Shown piece after piece: positions 13,703 through 21,540 of a stretch of 42,542 bases of DNA (position 1 is the first letter of the stretch; every line of letters starts with the position of its first letter). A program made the translations under genes and the position numbers. Below the pieces are notes generated by a model. The model was not told the DNA's origin. It saw nothing but the letters and a program-made list of their open reading frames with translations, and made no database searches. Where the stretch lies: assembly GCA_002423125.1 (NCBI GenBank), contig DIUW01000058.1:86324-128865 (forward strand). The letters are read 5' to 3'. The DNA comes from Legionellaceae bacterium UBA6148 (GTDB lineage: Bacteria; Pseudomonadota; Gammaproteobacteria; Legionellales; Legionellaceae).

Positions 13703-16114
13703 ATGTTCATTATTTACTCTTTTTTTGTTCCGGGCATCCCTTGTATCAATTGTGTTCAACCCGTTAAAGAAGCATTGCTTTCTTGTGCTGAATTGGAAAT
13801 TGATGACATTACGTTTGATCCGACTACAAAAGAAATGAGCATCCGTATTCCAGAAACATTAAGTGATCATCATTTACGGCACTATATAACCGATGTACTG
13901 AATCGATATCAGCATACCCCCCTTTTTTCCGACACGCTTTCATTACAAGCAGAGACTCGACTTCATTGGATCCACGGTATTCTAGGGACTGTTTCTGGGA
14001 TCGTGTTACTGATGATGTCTTTGTTCATTGGCCCTTTATCGTTAGGATGGATGATCCCTATTGCTCTCGTCAGTTCAGCCTTGACATTGTGGCTGGGTGC
14101 ATCGTCATACAAACGCTCACTCCAAGAATGGCGTACGTTAAAATTATCGATGGATAGTTTGTTTGCGGTGAGTACTGCTGTTGTGTTGGTTGTTTCATTA
14201 GCTTCTTTTTTCGTACCTTGGTTGCCGATGATGTTAGATACGGGGCTACTTATTTTTGGATTTCGTCATTTAGGGTTAGCTATTGAAGGGAAGTTGGCAC
14301 GGGCAATGCAACTTGATGTTCGCTTTGTTGACCGACTCCCCAAAACAGCCAAGGTCTTAATCGGCGACCAGTTTGAGGAACAGCCCTTACGCTCAATTCA
14401 ACCGGGAACGATTATTGAGATTCAGCCGGGCGATATTATTCCCCTTGATGGTGAATGTCTCAATGAAACTCACCTCATTTATGATGACATCATTACAGGG
14501 GCTTATCTGCCTCGTCAGATTAAAAAAAATCAGTCACTCCTTTCGGGCATGCGTCTAGTTCAGGGGACTGAACCGCTTCAACTCAAGGTTACACAAGCGT
14601 TCGAAACATCACATTTAAGATGTTGTGATCGACGAATTGCCAAAACAAAATTTGAAAAAAAATCCAATTTTGAACTGTTCGCAAGCAACGTATTACATTA
14701 TTTTATTCCCAGTGTATTTCTTCTGTCTGTGATAGCCGTCGGAGTGCTTGCTTGTTTTTTTCCATGGACTATAGCGATTCGTTCTGGGATTGCGATACTG
14801 GTTTCGGCATGTCCATGTACACTCGGGCTAGTTGTACCGTTGGCAATGAAAATCGGTATGCGCAAAGCGGCTGATAATGGCGTTCAATTTCGCAGTGCGG
14901 AGAAACTCCAGCAAGCGGGCGAAAGCGATGATGTTGTGTTGGATTTAAATGGAACACTGACTTTCGGTGTTCCTGTTGTTCGACATAGCATTTTTGATGC
15001 ATCGAACATCAACCGAACAGAATTTCTTGATGTTATCGCGGCAATTGAAAAAAATTCGGAACATCCAATCGGTCGTGCGATTTATAGCTACACAAAAAAA
15101 TATCCCTCGGATGCACCTGTAGAAGAGAGTCATAGTTCGCCCATCATCCAACGCCAACACTTTGGTGTATCCGCACGGATTAATGACCAAACATACCTAT
15201 TGGGCAATCAACGCATGATGGATGATTTTGGTATTGATATAAAAAAAATGACGAAAGACATCGAGCTTAATGCAGGTGATAGTATCGTATACCTCGCTCG
15301 CGCGCGGGCAGTTTTAGGGTATGTTGTTTTAACGGATTTAATTCGTCCAGACGCCCGCCTACTCGTTGATTCATTAAAACAATTAGGGAAACAAGTCTTT
15401 ATCTGTACTGGAGCCGATGCTGCCACCGCAATACGTTGTGCTGATCAATTAAATATCCCTCGCGAGAATGTACGTGCAAGCCAGCGCTGCTCTTTGGATG
15501 TAAACGATCAAGATGATGATAAGTCGCTATTTATTCGACAGTTGAAGGCAAAAAATCATCGTGTTGCAATGGTTGGCGACGCAGGAAATGATGCATTGGC
15601 CATAGCTGCTAGTGATTTTGGTTTAGCGATTCGCTCCAATGGTGGTGATGATGTGGCTCAAGCGGAGGCTGGCGCTGTTATTTATAGTTCGTCGCTGCTA
15701 CCGGTTATCAGTGCTTTTGAGATTTCAAAGCAAGCTGTGAATAATATTAAGCAAAATTTAATCATGAGCATGAGCTACAACGTTGTCACTGAGTTGTTGA
15801 TGGGGGGTGTTTTGGTTACATTGGGCGTGATGCTCAATCCAAGCATTGGTGTTGCATTGATGATTGTACAAATGTGTTTGATATTAGCTAATGCTTATCG
15901 ATTTAAGCAACAAGCATTACCGCATTTAATACCATCACAGCGTGCTGAAGCACTCAATAGTGATTCGGTAGCACCATATTCATGTACGTTGAGCCCAAGT
16001 GCTTTGTCAACCACGCATTCATTAGAAGCCGAACGCTCCATTATAGCCCCATCGCTATGGGCAGCACCGCCTGTTGTTAACGCACAACCGTCACCGCAAT
16101 ATTGCCCGCATTAG
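13703..16114 (+). CDS. Heavy-metal-type P-type ATPase with atypical signature motifs
   Basis: An 803-residue P1B-type ATPase by architecture: N-terminal metal-binding domain with CxxC (residues 14-17), paired hydrophobic helices, actuator domain, CPC transmembrane motif (370-372), P and N domains (HP at 454-455) and a final helix pair near 680-730, then a polar C-terminal tail. Several canonical motifs are changed: DKTGT reads DLNGT (D414), the actuator TGE reads TGA (265-267), TGD reads TGA (569-571) and GDGxND reads GDAGND (625-630). The aspartate is retained, but the glutamate that drives dephosphorylation is not. It starts 8 bp after the SPOR gene without a clear Shine-Dalgarno and overlaps folB tail-to-tail by 38 bp. 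Transport activity, metal and symbol are uncertain. Confidence 0.85.
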   Translation: MFIIYSFFVPGIPCINCVQPVKEALLSCAELEIDDITFDPTTKEMSIRIPETLSDHHLRHYITDVLNRYQHTPLFSDTLSLQAETRLHWIHGILGTVSGIVLLMMSLFIGPLSLGWMIPIALVSSALTLWLGASSYKRSLQEWRTLKLSMDSLFAVSTAVVLVVSLASFFVPWLPMMLDTGLLIFGFRHLGLAIEGKLARAMQLDVRFVDRLPKTAKVLIGDQFEEQPLRSIQPGTIIEIQPGDIIPLDGECLNETHLIYDDIITGAYLPRQIKKNQSLLSGMRLVQGTEPLQLKVTQAFETSHLRCCDRRIAKTKFEKKSNFELFASNVLHYFIPSVFLLSVIAVGVLACFFPWTIAIRSGIAILVSACPCTLGLVVPLAMKIGMRKAADNGVQFRSAEKLQQAGESDDVVLDLNGTLTFGVPVVRHSIFDASNINRTEFLDVIAAIEKNSEHPIGRAIYSYTKKYPSDAPVEESHSSPIIQRQHFGVSARINDQTYLLGNQRMMDDFGIDIKKMTKDIELNAGDSIVYLARARAVLGYVVLTDLIRPDARLLVDSLKQLGKQVFICTGADAATAIRCADQLNIPRENVRASQRCSLDVNDQDDDKSLFIRQLKAKNHRVAMVGDAGNDALAIAASDFGLAIRSNGGDDVAQAEAGAVIYSSSLLPVISAFEISKQAVNNIKQNLIMSMSYNVVTELLMGGVLVTLGVMLNPSIGVALMIVQMCLILANAYRFKQQALPHLIPSQRAEALNSDSVAPYSCTLSPSALSTTHSLEAERSIIAPSLWAAPPVVNAQPSPQYCPH

Positions 16115-16415
16115 TAACGGCATTTGGTTTACTCACTCGAACCGTCAATTGAGAAACGGCGAATTGTTCTTTAATCAGTTGTGCAACTCGTTCAGCAACG
16201 GTTTCAATGAGAGCGAATTGATTTGTTTCAACATAGGTTGTTACGTGCTGACATAGGGTTGCGTAGTCAATCGTATTGGTCAACTCATCCTGACAATTGG
16301 AGCAATCATGAGGAATGTTGATATCAATTAATAAACGCTGTTCGATACGTTGCTCCCAAGCGTGTACGCCTATTTTTGTTGATACTTTAAGTCCGGTAAT
16401 CTCGAGTGTGTCCAT
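16077..16415 (-). CDS. folB: Dihydroneopterin aldolase
   Basis: A 112-residue enzyme of folate synthesis that cleaves 7,8-dihydroneopterin to 6-hydroxymethyl-dihydropterin and glycolaldehyde. The family pattern is present: MDTLEITGLKVSTKIGVHAWE at the start (IGVxxWE), DYATLCQHVTTYVE in the middle and ALIETVAERVAQLI, with VRVSKPNAV near the end. ATG 16415 is chosen because AAGGAAACCACC precedes it and the family starts here; an upstream start at 16451 would add 12 residues. It converges with the ATPase gene, overlapping its last 38 bp. Confidence 0.93.
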   Translation of the reverse strand: MDTLEITGLKVSTKIGVHAWEQRIEQRLLIDINIPHDCSNCQDELTNTIDYATLCQHVTTYVETNQFALIETVAERVAQLIKEQFAVSQLTVRVSKPNAVTNAGNIAVTVVR

Positions 16416-16596
16416 GGTGGTTTCCTTGATGGCATTTTGAATCACTTCCAATGGGTATATTTTATTGCAAATATTTTTGGAAGCAATAGATTTTAAGCCG
16501 CATCTTATGTAGGATTGTAGGTATTCAGGTCGTCAGGCAGCCTGCTGCACTCGTTTACGGGACTTGTGTGTGCTTCACTCAGGCTGCGTAAATGAA
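16416..16596. other. Intergenic region upstream of folB
   Basis: This is the non-element part of a roughly 390-bp gene-free interval. It contains a possible folB promoter (see 16459-16486) and an 8-bp inverted repeat GCAGCCTG/CAGGCTGC (16537-16544 and 16580-16587). No reading frame is convincing. Confidence 0.5.
16459..16486 (-). promoter_or_regulatory. Candidate sigma-70 promoter for folB
   Basis: On the minus strand TTGCTT (16481-16486) and TAAAAT (16459-16464) are separated by 16 bp, about 45 bp before the folB start. Plausible but unproven in this AT-rich stretch. Confidence 0.4.
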
Positions 16597-16774
16597 CCTG
16601 GAAAAAGCAGTTGAAGGCTACTACGATGGCCTATTGCACTGAAATTTAAGGTTTTCTTGGCATTTTTTAAGTTCACCGTACGTGTGAGTACGCTTTCACT
16701 TAAAAACTGCCAAGAAAACCTTAAATTTCAGCACACTAGACCATCTCGCTACGCCTCCAACTGCTTTTTCCAGG
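16597..16774. mobile_element. 178-bp palindromic miniature inverted-repeat element (CCTGGAAAAAGCAGTTG ends)
   Basis: The whole element folds into one long hairpin: the outer arms CCTGGAAAAAGCAGTTG and complement, then TGAAATTTAAGGTTTTC (16639-16655) pairing with its complement at 16714-16730, with a short central loop near 16672-16697. Perfect 5-bp direct repeats ATGAA lie at both sides (16592-16596, 16775-16779). There is no reading frame. A second, shorter copy is at 24921-24970. Terminal inverted repeats plus target duplication at two independent sites make transposition by a transposase acting in trans the simplest reading. Confidence 0.8.
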
Positions 16775-16805
16775 ATGAAAAAAACAGTTCAGCACAGGAG
16801 TGGAG

Positions 16806-17492
16806 ATGCGTTCAAAAAAAATAGGCCAATTGACAATCATGATATTCATGAGCCTGATATTAACAACCGGATGTGTTGAACATGTGCGAAGGATTCCTAT
16901 TCCTAAGAGCGGCGTGAAAATGGGGGTGAAGGTTGGCGCAGGGATCGGTGCTGCTGTTGGAGCGACGGTTGGAAGTCCATTGGTTGGTGCGGCAATTGGA
17001 GGTGGAACCGGCGCAATTATTAGTTTATTTCATGTGAGTCAAGAAGAGCTGATTGCCGAGCTTGCAAAGGCAAATATTCAGTATGTCGGATATGGCGATA
17101 CGCATACTTTAATTATACCAACCGATCACTATTTTTTAATTAATTCTCATCGATTTAATGAAATATGCTTTCAGGGGTTGATGACTATGGTACGATTGCT
17201 TCGATTTTATACCTGCAGCCCTATTTATGTTGCAGGATTTACGGATGAAATTGGTTCACGGACTCAAAAAAATAAATTATCACAATCACGTGCTGATGCG
17301 ATTGTGACGTTTCTATGGGCTCATGGCATTCGTGCTCAGCGCTTACATGCTGAAGGATATGGTGATAAGTTTTCTGTTGGTGATAATCATCTTGCTCATG
17401 GTAGCGCCTATAATCGTCGGATTGAAGTGCAGTGGATTAACCAAACGGTTTGTCCAAAAGCACCGAGGATTGATGCAATAGATAGCAAATAA
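16806..17492 (+). CDS. OmpA-family lipoprotein with glycine-zipper segment
   Basis: A 228-residue outer-membrane-type lipoprotein. ATG 16806 is preferred because AGGAG (16796-16800) is well spaced; a GTG at 16800 is in frame. The signal peptide ends in LILTTGC (lipobox, Cys23). A glycine-zipper stretch follows (about residues 36-62, GAGIGAAVGATVGSPLVGAA), then a C-terminal OmpA-like peptidoglycan-binding domain (about 105-215) with VAGFTDEIGSRTQKNKLSQS and RIEV. The Asp and Arg expected to contact diaminopimelate are present. OmpA-like lipoproteins occur in type IV secretion systems (IcmN/DotK) and as envelope tethers (YiaD-like); nothing nearby supports the first. tyrP-like genes follow after 30 bp. 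Confidence 0.87.
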   Translation: MRSKKIGQLTIMIFMSLILTTGCVEHVRRIPIPKSGVKMGVKVGAGIGAAVGATVGSPLVGAAIGGGTGAIISLFHVSQEELIAELAKANIQYVGYGDTHTLIIPTDHYFLINSHRFNEICFQGLMTMVRLLRFYTCSPIYVAGFTDEIGSRTQKNKLSQSRADAIVTFLWAHGIRAQRLHAEGYGDKFSVGDNHLAHGSAYNRRIEVQWINQTVCPKAPRIDAIDSK

Positions 17493-17522
17493 GTCAATGA
17501 AAATGTTGAAAGTGGTATATAT

Positions 17523-18707
17523 ATGCATGCTAGATTTGTTGGTGGTATTCTCTTAATCGTTGGAACCTCTATTGGTGGAGGAATGTTGGCGTTACCTGTT
17601 GCGAATGCAGCAGCAGGGTTTTGGGCATCCTCTCTGTTTTTGGTGATGTGTTGGGCGTTGATGACGCTTGGGGCATTTTTTATTCTTGAAGTGAATCTTT
17701 ACCTCCCTCCCGGAAAACATATGGTATCCATGGCTCATGAGACTCTTGGAGTCCCGGGGCTTATGGTGACTTGGTTCAGTTATTTGTTCCTGCTTTACAC
17801 CTTGATCTCGGCGTATATCTCGGGAGGAACAGACGTTTTAGACGGGTTATTACAACATTTAGATATTCATGCTCCAGAATGGCTCCTTGCTACACTGTTT
17901 ACGCTTGGACTTGGCATCGTGGTTTATCAAGGTATTCGCCAAGTTGATTTAGTGAATCGTGGGCTGATGTTTGCGAAACTGGGTGTTTATGTCTTGCTCG
18001 TTGTATTCATTTTCCCTCACATTGATTATCGCTATTTCCAGCAAGGAGAGACCCGGCAGATTGTTGGCTCCTTGATGATTCTTATGACGTCATTTGGGTA
18101 TGCCATTATTGTTCCCAATTTACGTGACTACTTTAATGATGATATAAAAACATTAAAAAAGGTGTTGTTTATTGGTTCATTGATTCCTCTCTTATGCTAT
18201 TTCGCGTGGGACGCAGTGATTATTGGAACGTTGCCTTCACAAGGGAGCGGTGGATTGATCGAGTTAATGCACAGCGACCACACGACCAGTATGTTAGCGG
18301 CTAACCTCTCGGATACGCTGCAAAAAAAGATGATTAGTTCATTTTTTAATTTTTTTACATCGATTTGTATGTTAACGGCTTTTTTGGGCGTGTCGTTGTG
18401 TTTATTAAGTTTTTTGGGCGATGGATTTAACATGGCTCAAAAAGGGCGTCAGGGGATCGGCTTGTTTTTCATGACGTTTATACCGCCATTGATGATCGTG
18501 CTTTATTATCCAGGGGCGTATATTCATGCGTTAAGTTATGCTGGGTATTTTTGTGTGATTCTGTTGTTATTTTTGCCGGCATTAATGTCTTATGTTGGTC
18601 GGAAGCACGCTACTACAGTGTATGAAGTTCCGGGTGGAAAATTGTGTCAGATTTTGGTGATGGTGTGTGCCGTTATTTTGATGATTATTGCTGTTGTATA
18701 TAACTAA
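17523..18707 (+). CDS. TyrP-like aromatic amino-acid permease, copy 1
   Basis: A 394-residue inner-membrane transporter of the hydroxy/aromatic amino acid permease (HAAAP) family, close to tyrosine permease TyrP. It has about eleven hydrophobic segments and begins with the family signature LLIVGTSIGGGMLALPVA (residues 10-27). Conserved internal blocks include SLMILMTSFGYAIIVPNLRDYF and FFTSICMLTAFLGVSLCLL. Substrate is probably tyrosine or another aromatic amino acid by proton symport; that is inference from the family. The downstream gene is a clear paralogue, so the pair arose by tandem duplication. Confidence 0.9.
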   Translation: MHARFVGGILLIVGTSIGGGMLALPVANAAAGFWASSLFLVMCWALMTLGAFFILEVNLYLPPGKHMVSMAHETLGVPGLMVTWFSYLFLLYTLISAYISGGTDVLDGLLQHLDIHAPEWLLATLFTLGLGIVVYQGIRQVDLVNRGLMFAKLGVYVLLVVFIFPHIDYRYFQQGETRQIVGSLMILMTSFGYAIIVPNLRDYFNDDIKTLKKVLFIGSLIPLLCYFAWDAVIIGTLPSQGSGGLIELMHSDHTTSMLAANLSDTLQKKMISSFFNFFTSICMLTAFLGVSLCLLSFLGDGFNMAQKGRQGIGLFFMTFIPPLMIVLYYPGAYIHALSYAGYFCVILLLFLPALMSYVGRKHATTVYEVPGGKLCQILVMVCAVILMIIAVVYN

Positions 18708-18720
18708 TTTTGGATTTCTT

Positions 18721-19917
18721 GTGTTCAATTTAAAATTGTTGGGTGGGGTTCTTCTTATTGTTGGAACATCCATCGGGGGTGGGATGCTGGCGTTGCCTGT
18801 GGCTACGGCTTCGGCTGGATTAACCATTTCTATTGGATCGATGGTTATTTGCTGGCTCATTATGACCGCCGGTGCCTTTCTTGTTCTTGAGGTGAATCTG
18901 CGCTTACCTGCTGGCAGCAATATGGTTTCTATGGCGAAGTCTACCTTAGGTATGCCTGGACAAGTGATTGCTTGGATTGTCTATTTATTTTTTTTATATT
19001 CGCTATTATCGGCTTATATTTCAGGTGGTAGTGATGTTTTTAACAGTTTGCTACACCAAGTGCATATCGATGTCCCTTCGTGGCTGGCTTCCGTGCTATT
19101 TACAACCTTATTTAGTGCTATTGTATATAGTGGTATTCGCATCGTCGATTATGTGAATCGAGGTTTAATGTTTGGGAAGTTGGGTGTTTATTTGTTGCTC
19201 GTATTCATGATTAGCCCTCATATCCATTTACCTGTGATGCACCCTGGTTCGTTGCGTGCCGCAACAGGTAGCTTAATGATTTTGATGACTTCGTTTGGTT
19301 TTGCGTCGATTGTTCCTAGTTTGCGAGACTATTTTCACGATGATATTCCAGCCTTGCGTCGAATTATCTGGTTAGGATCGTTTATTCCATTGTTGTGTTA
19401 TATCTTATGGAACACCGTGATTATGGGAGTTTTGCAGCATAATGGTCATCTTGATGTGTTGATATCGCTTTCGCACAGTGAGCATGCAATTAGTGGTCTT
19501 AATGAAGCCTTAGATGCTGTGATTCATAACTCCTGGATTGCAGGATTTTTCGCTTTTTTTACTTCTATTTGTATGATTACGGCTTTTCTTGGCGTTTCGC
19601 TTGGACTGTTTGATTTTCTTGCGGATGGATTGAAGCTTAAAAAAAGGGGGCATCAAGGTAAAGCGACATTGTTATTAACGTTTCTGCCGCCTTTAATCAT
19701 TGTGCTTGTTAATCCAGGCATTTATCTGAGGGCATTAAGTTATGCCGGTATTTGCTGCGTGATTTTATTGTTACTACTCCCGTCGATGATGGCTTGGAAA
19801 GGGCGACAAACTGCTGGTCCGGAGGATGTGGTGATGTTACCGGGAGGCAATGTGATTCTTTTGGGCGTTATGGTCATCTCTGTGTGTTTGCTGTATCTGG
19901 TAAAACTAGACTGGTAA
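18721..19917 (+). CDS. TyrP-like aromatic amino-acid permease, copy 2
   Basis: A 398-residue paralogue of the preceding gene, starting at GTG 18721; this aligns its MFNLKLLGGVLLIVGTSIGG with the start of copy 1, whereas TTG 18688 would overlap copy 1 and add unmatched residues. The same permease signature and blocks recur: SLMILMTSFGFASIVPSLRD and FFTSICMITAFLGVSLGLF. Differences are concentrated in the loops (for example the segment before the sixth hydrophobic region), so substrate ranges may differ. Spacing of 13 bp suggests one transcript. Multiple TyrP-like copies are a feature of amino-acid-scavenging intracellular Legionellales, from general knowledge. Confidence 0.9.
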   Translation: MFNLKLLGGVLLIVGTSIGGGMLALPVATASAGLTISIGSMVICWLIMTAGAFLVLEVNLRLPAGSNMVSMAKSTLGMPGQVIAWIVYLFFLYSLLSAYISGGSDVFNSLLHQVHIDVPSWLASVLFTTLFSAIVYSGIRIVDYVNRGLMFGKLGVYLLLVFMISPHIHLPVMHPGSLRAATGSLMILMTSFGFASIVPSLRDYFHDDIPALRRIIWLGSFIPLLCYILWNTVIMGVLQHNGHLDVLISLSHSEHAISGLNEALDAVIHNSWIAGFFAFFTSICMITAFLGVSLGLFDFLADGLKLKKRGHQGKATLLLTFLPPLIIVLVNPGIYLRALSYAGICCVILLLLLPSMMAWKGRQTAGPEDVVMLPGGNVILLGVMVISVCLLYLVKLDW

Positions 19918-19977
19918 AGGGCTCTAGGCATGCTCTGGGAAATTCGTACCTTCCTGCGCAGGCCCTGGAAGAACCCC

Positions 19978-20175
19978 TTATTGGTGTTGACGTTTTGATT
20001 TATAACCGATCGACTCTGAGAGAATAGATACAACTAGCGTATTTAAACTAACATGTTCACGTTTCGCTTGCTTAGTTAATCTCGCATGCAGTGTTCGAGG
20101 AACACGCTGTACCCATTTGCCACTTTGATTCTCAATTTCACCGGGAAGAGGTATTTCTCGGCCTTTTTCTTTAGG
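19978..20175 (-). pseudogene. Remnant of a HicB-family antitoxin (C-terminal part only)
   Basis: Minus-strand translation of this gap gives about 65 codons: KGREIPLPGEIENQSGKW, then VQRVPRTLHARLTKQAKREH and VSLNTLVVSILSESIG, ending at a TAA. This matches the linker and ribbon-helix-helix C terminus of HicB antitoxins (GKFxxRVPxxLHxxLxxxAxxxGVSLN). No start codon, no N-terminal HicB domain and no HicA toxin are present. The frame begins immediately after the stop of the L,D-transpeptidase gene and is in the same phase, so it could only be translated by stop readthrough. Most likely a decayed toxin-antitoxin locus. Confidence 0.7.
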
Positions 20176-21444
20176 CTACAGCCCAACCCAACGAATAAAT
20201 TGATTGGTCGTTTTCAGACGAATATCCGGTCTTTTCTCGAAATGAATGACGTAGCTATTATCCGCAGAATCAGTGTTCAATGTGACTTCTTTTATTTTTC
20301 CATACGGTACAATTTTCATTTCCGTGGCATAGTAACCTCGTCGCATTTTAATTTCTGGGATCACGAAGATCAGTGCATTTAAATCAGGCTGAGAGTGGTT
20401 TAACGAGATTGTGTTACTCGTTACCAAATTTTTAAGCTCTTCACTACTCAATGCAATATATTCCATATTGTTGATTTGGCGCCGAAGCATGCGTGTTAAT
20501 GGGACTTGGGTATGAAACAGTTGAGTATAGTAATCTGCTGTTACCACAATAACGGGCTTACTTTCATTGAACACGTTGTTTTTGTTTACGTCCACAAAAA
20601 GCACATCGTCTCGTTGATCAAGGGCAGGTGTTTTGATTGGTGACGTGGAGTTACTCACTACTTGCGTTGAAGAGGGTTTATCACATTTAAGGAATTTTGA
20701 TTTTGATAACCAATTATCGGTTGGATAGTATACGACAAAGAGTGATTTATCTTTGATGGTGTTAATCACGGACTCATAAAGATTTTGCGGGAGTGCTGGA
20801 CATCCCCAACTGCGTCCAGCGCGGCCATATTTTTTTATAAACGCTTCATCAACATACCATCCACCATGCATCACAACCGCTCGATTTTGTGCATTATCAT
20901 TAAATCCTCTGTCCAACCCATCTAATCTTAATGAGAGTCCATCACGGCCATAGTAGGATTTTTCTGTGGTATAGACACCAATACTGCTGGCTTTACTGTT
21001 ATTGCGATTTGAAAAAGCATCTGATAATAAACTGCCAGAAGTTATTCCATGTGATACATACGTATTAAAAAGTAGTTTTTCATTTTTTAGATCAAATATC
21101 CATAGACGCTTCTGATTAGAAGGTAAGGAGTAATCAATGATCGTTAGAATATTATTATGGTCAACATTATATTGATCCGCGCATTTTAAGGCGGTTAATA
21201 CCTTATCTACAACGGCGCTATTCAACGTAGGAGCTTCTTTAATGAGTATCGATCTTATTTCATTGAGTGGTTTGGTGGTGGAAGTCGAATAAGTCGGATA
21301 GGCGCTAGCGATGGCGATGATTTCATCCATAATGCTATTATATTTACTGATCAGGTCGGTTTGTTTTTCTTGGATAAATTCTGAAAAGGGTAGGGCGAAA
21401 CAAGTGGAAGTGACTGCCAACATCGCTAGCAGTATTTTACGCAT
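20176..21444 (-). CDS. Secreted murein L,D-transpeptidase catalytic-domain protein (YkuD_2 type)
   Basis: A 422-residue exported protein. Residues 1-17 are a signal peptide (KILLAMLAVTSTCFA). The catalytic domain (about residues 95-250) contains IIDYSLPSNQKRLWIFDL, VVMHGGWYV with His193 and GRSWGCPALP with the nucleophile Cys215, the pattern of the YkuD_2 family that makes or cleaves L,D-cross-links in peptidoglycan. The C-terminal 170 residues (VDVNKNNVFNESKPVIVVTADYY and on) are an extra region that I do not recognise. The gene is AT-rich compared with its neighbours, which may indicate transfer. A hicB remnant follows its stop in the same frame. Confidence 0.88.
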   Translation of the reverse strand: MRKILLAMLAVTSTCFALPFSEFIQEKQTDLISKYNSIMDEIIAIASAYPTYSTSTTKPLNEIRSILIKEAPTLNSAVVDKVLTALKCADQYNVDHNNILTIIDYSLPSNQKRLWIFDLKNEKLLFNTYVSHGITSGSLLSDAFSNRNNSKASSIGVYTTEKSYYGRDGLSLRLDGLDRGFNDNAQNRAVVMHGGWYVDEAFIKKYGRAGRSWGCPALPQNLYESVINTIKDKSLFVVYYPTDNWLSKSKFLKCDKPSSTQVVSNSTSPIKTPALDQRDDVLFVDVNKNNVFNESKPVIVVTADYYTQLFHTQVPLTRMLRRQINNMEYIALSSEELKNLVTSNTISLNHSQPDLNALIFVIPEIKMRRGYYATEMKIVPYGKIKEVTLNTDSADNSYVIHFEKRPDIRLKTTNQFIRWVGL

Positions 21445-21463
21445 GATGATTCCTTTGTCGTGT

Positions 21464-21469
21464 ATTATA
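21464..21469 (-). promoter_or_regulatory. Candidate -10 element for the L,D-transpeptidase gene
   Basis: A perfect TATAAT on the minus strand lies 20 bp before the start codon; no good -35 is visible 16-18 bp upstream. The AT-rich surroundings lower its weight. Confidence 0.3.
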
Positions 21470-21540
21470 TAAGTTAAATATAGCTTAAAAACACAAAATG
21501 ACTTTAAATTCTCATAGTAAAGTTTTCATGCGGTATAAAA

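Noticed and set aside
16806..17492. IcmN/DotK component of a type IVB secretion system
   Set aside because: OmpA-like lipoproteins are common and no other dot/icm gene is nearby.
19752..20033. Open frames on both strands over the end of the second permease and the following gap
   Set aside because: Permease coding and the HicB-like reading explain the same bases better; no protein features in these frames.
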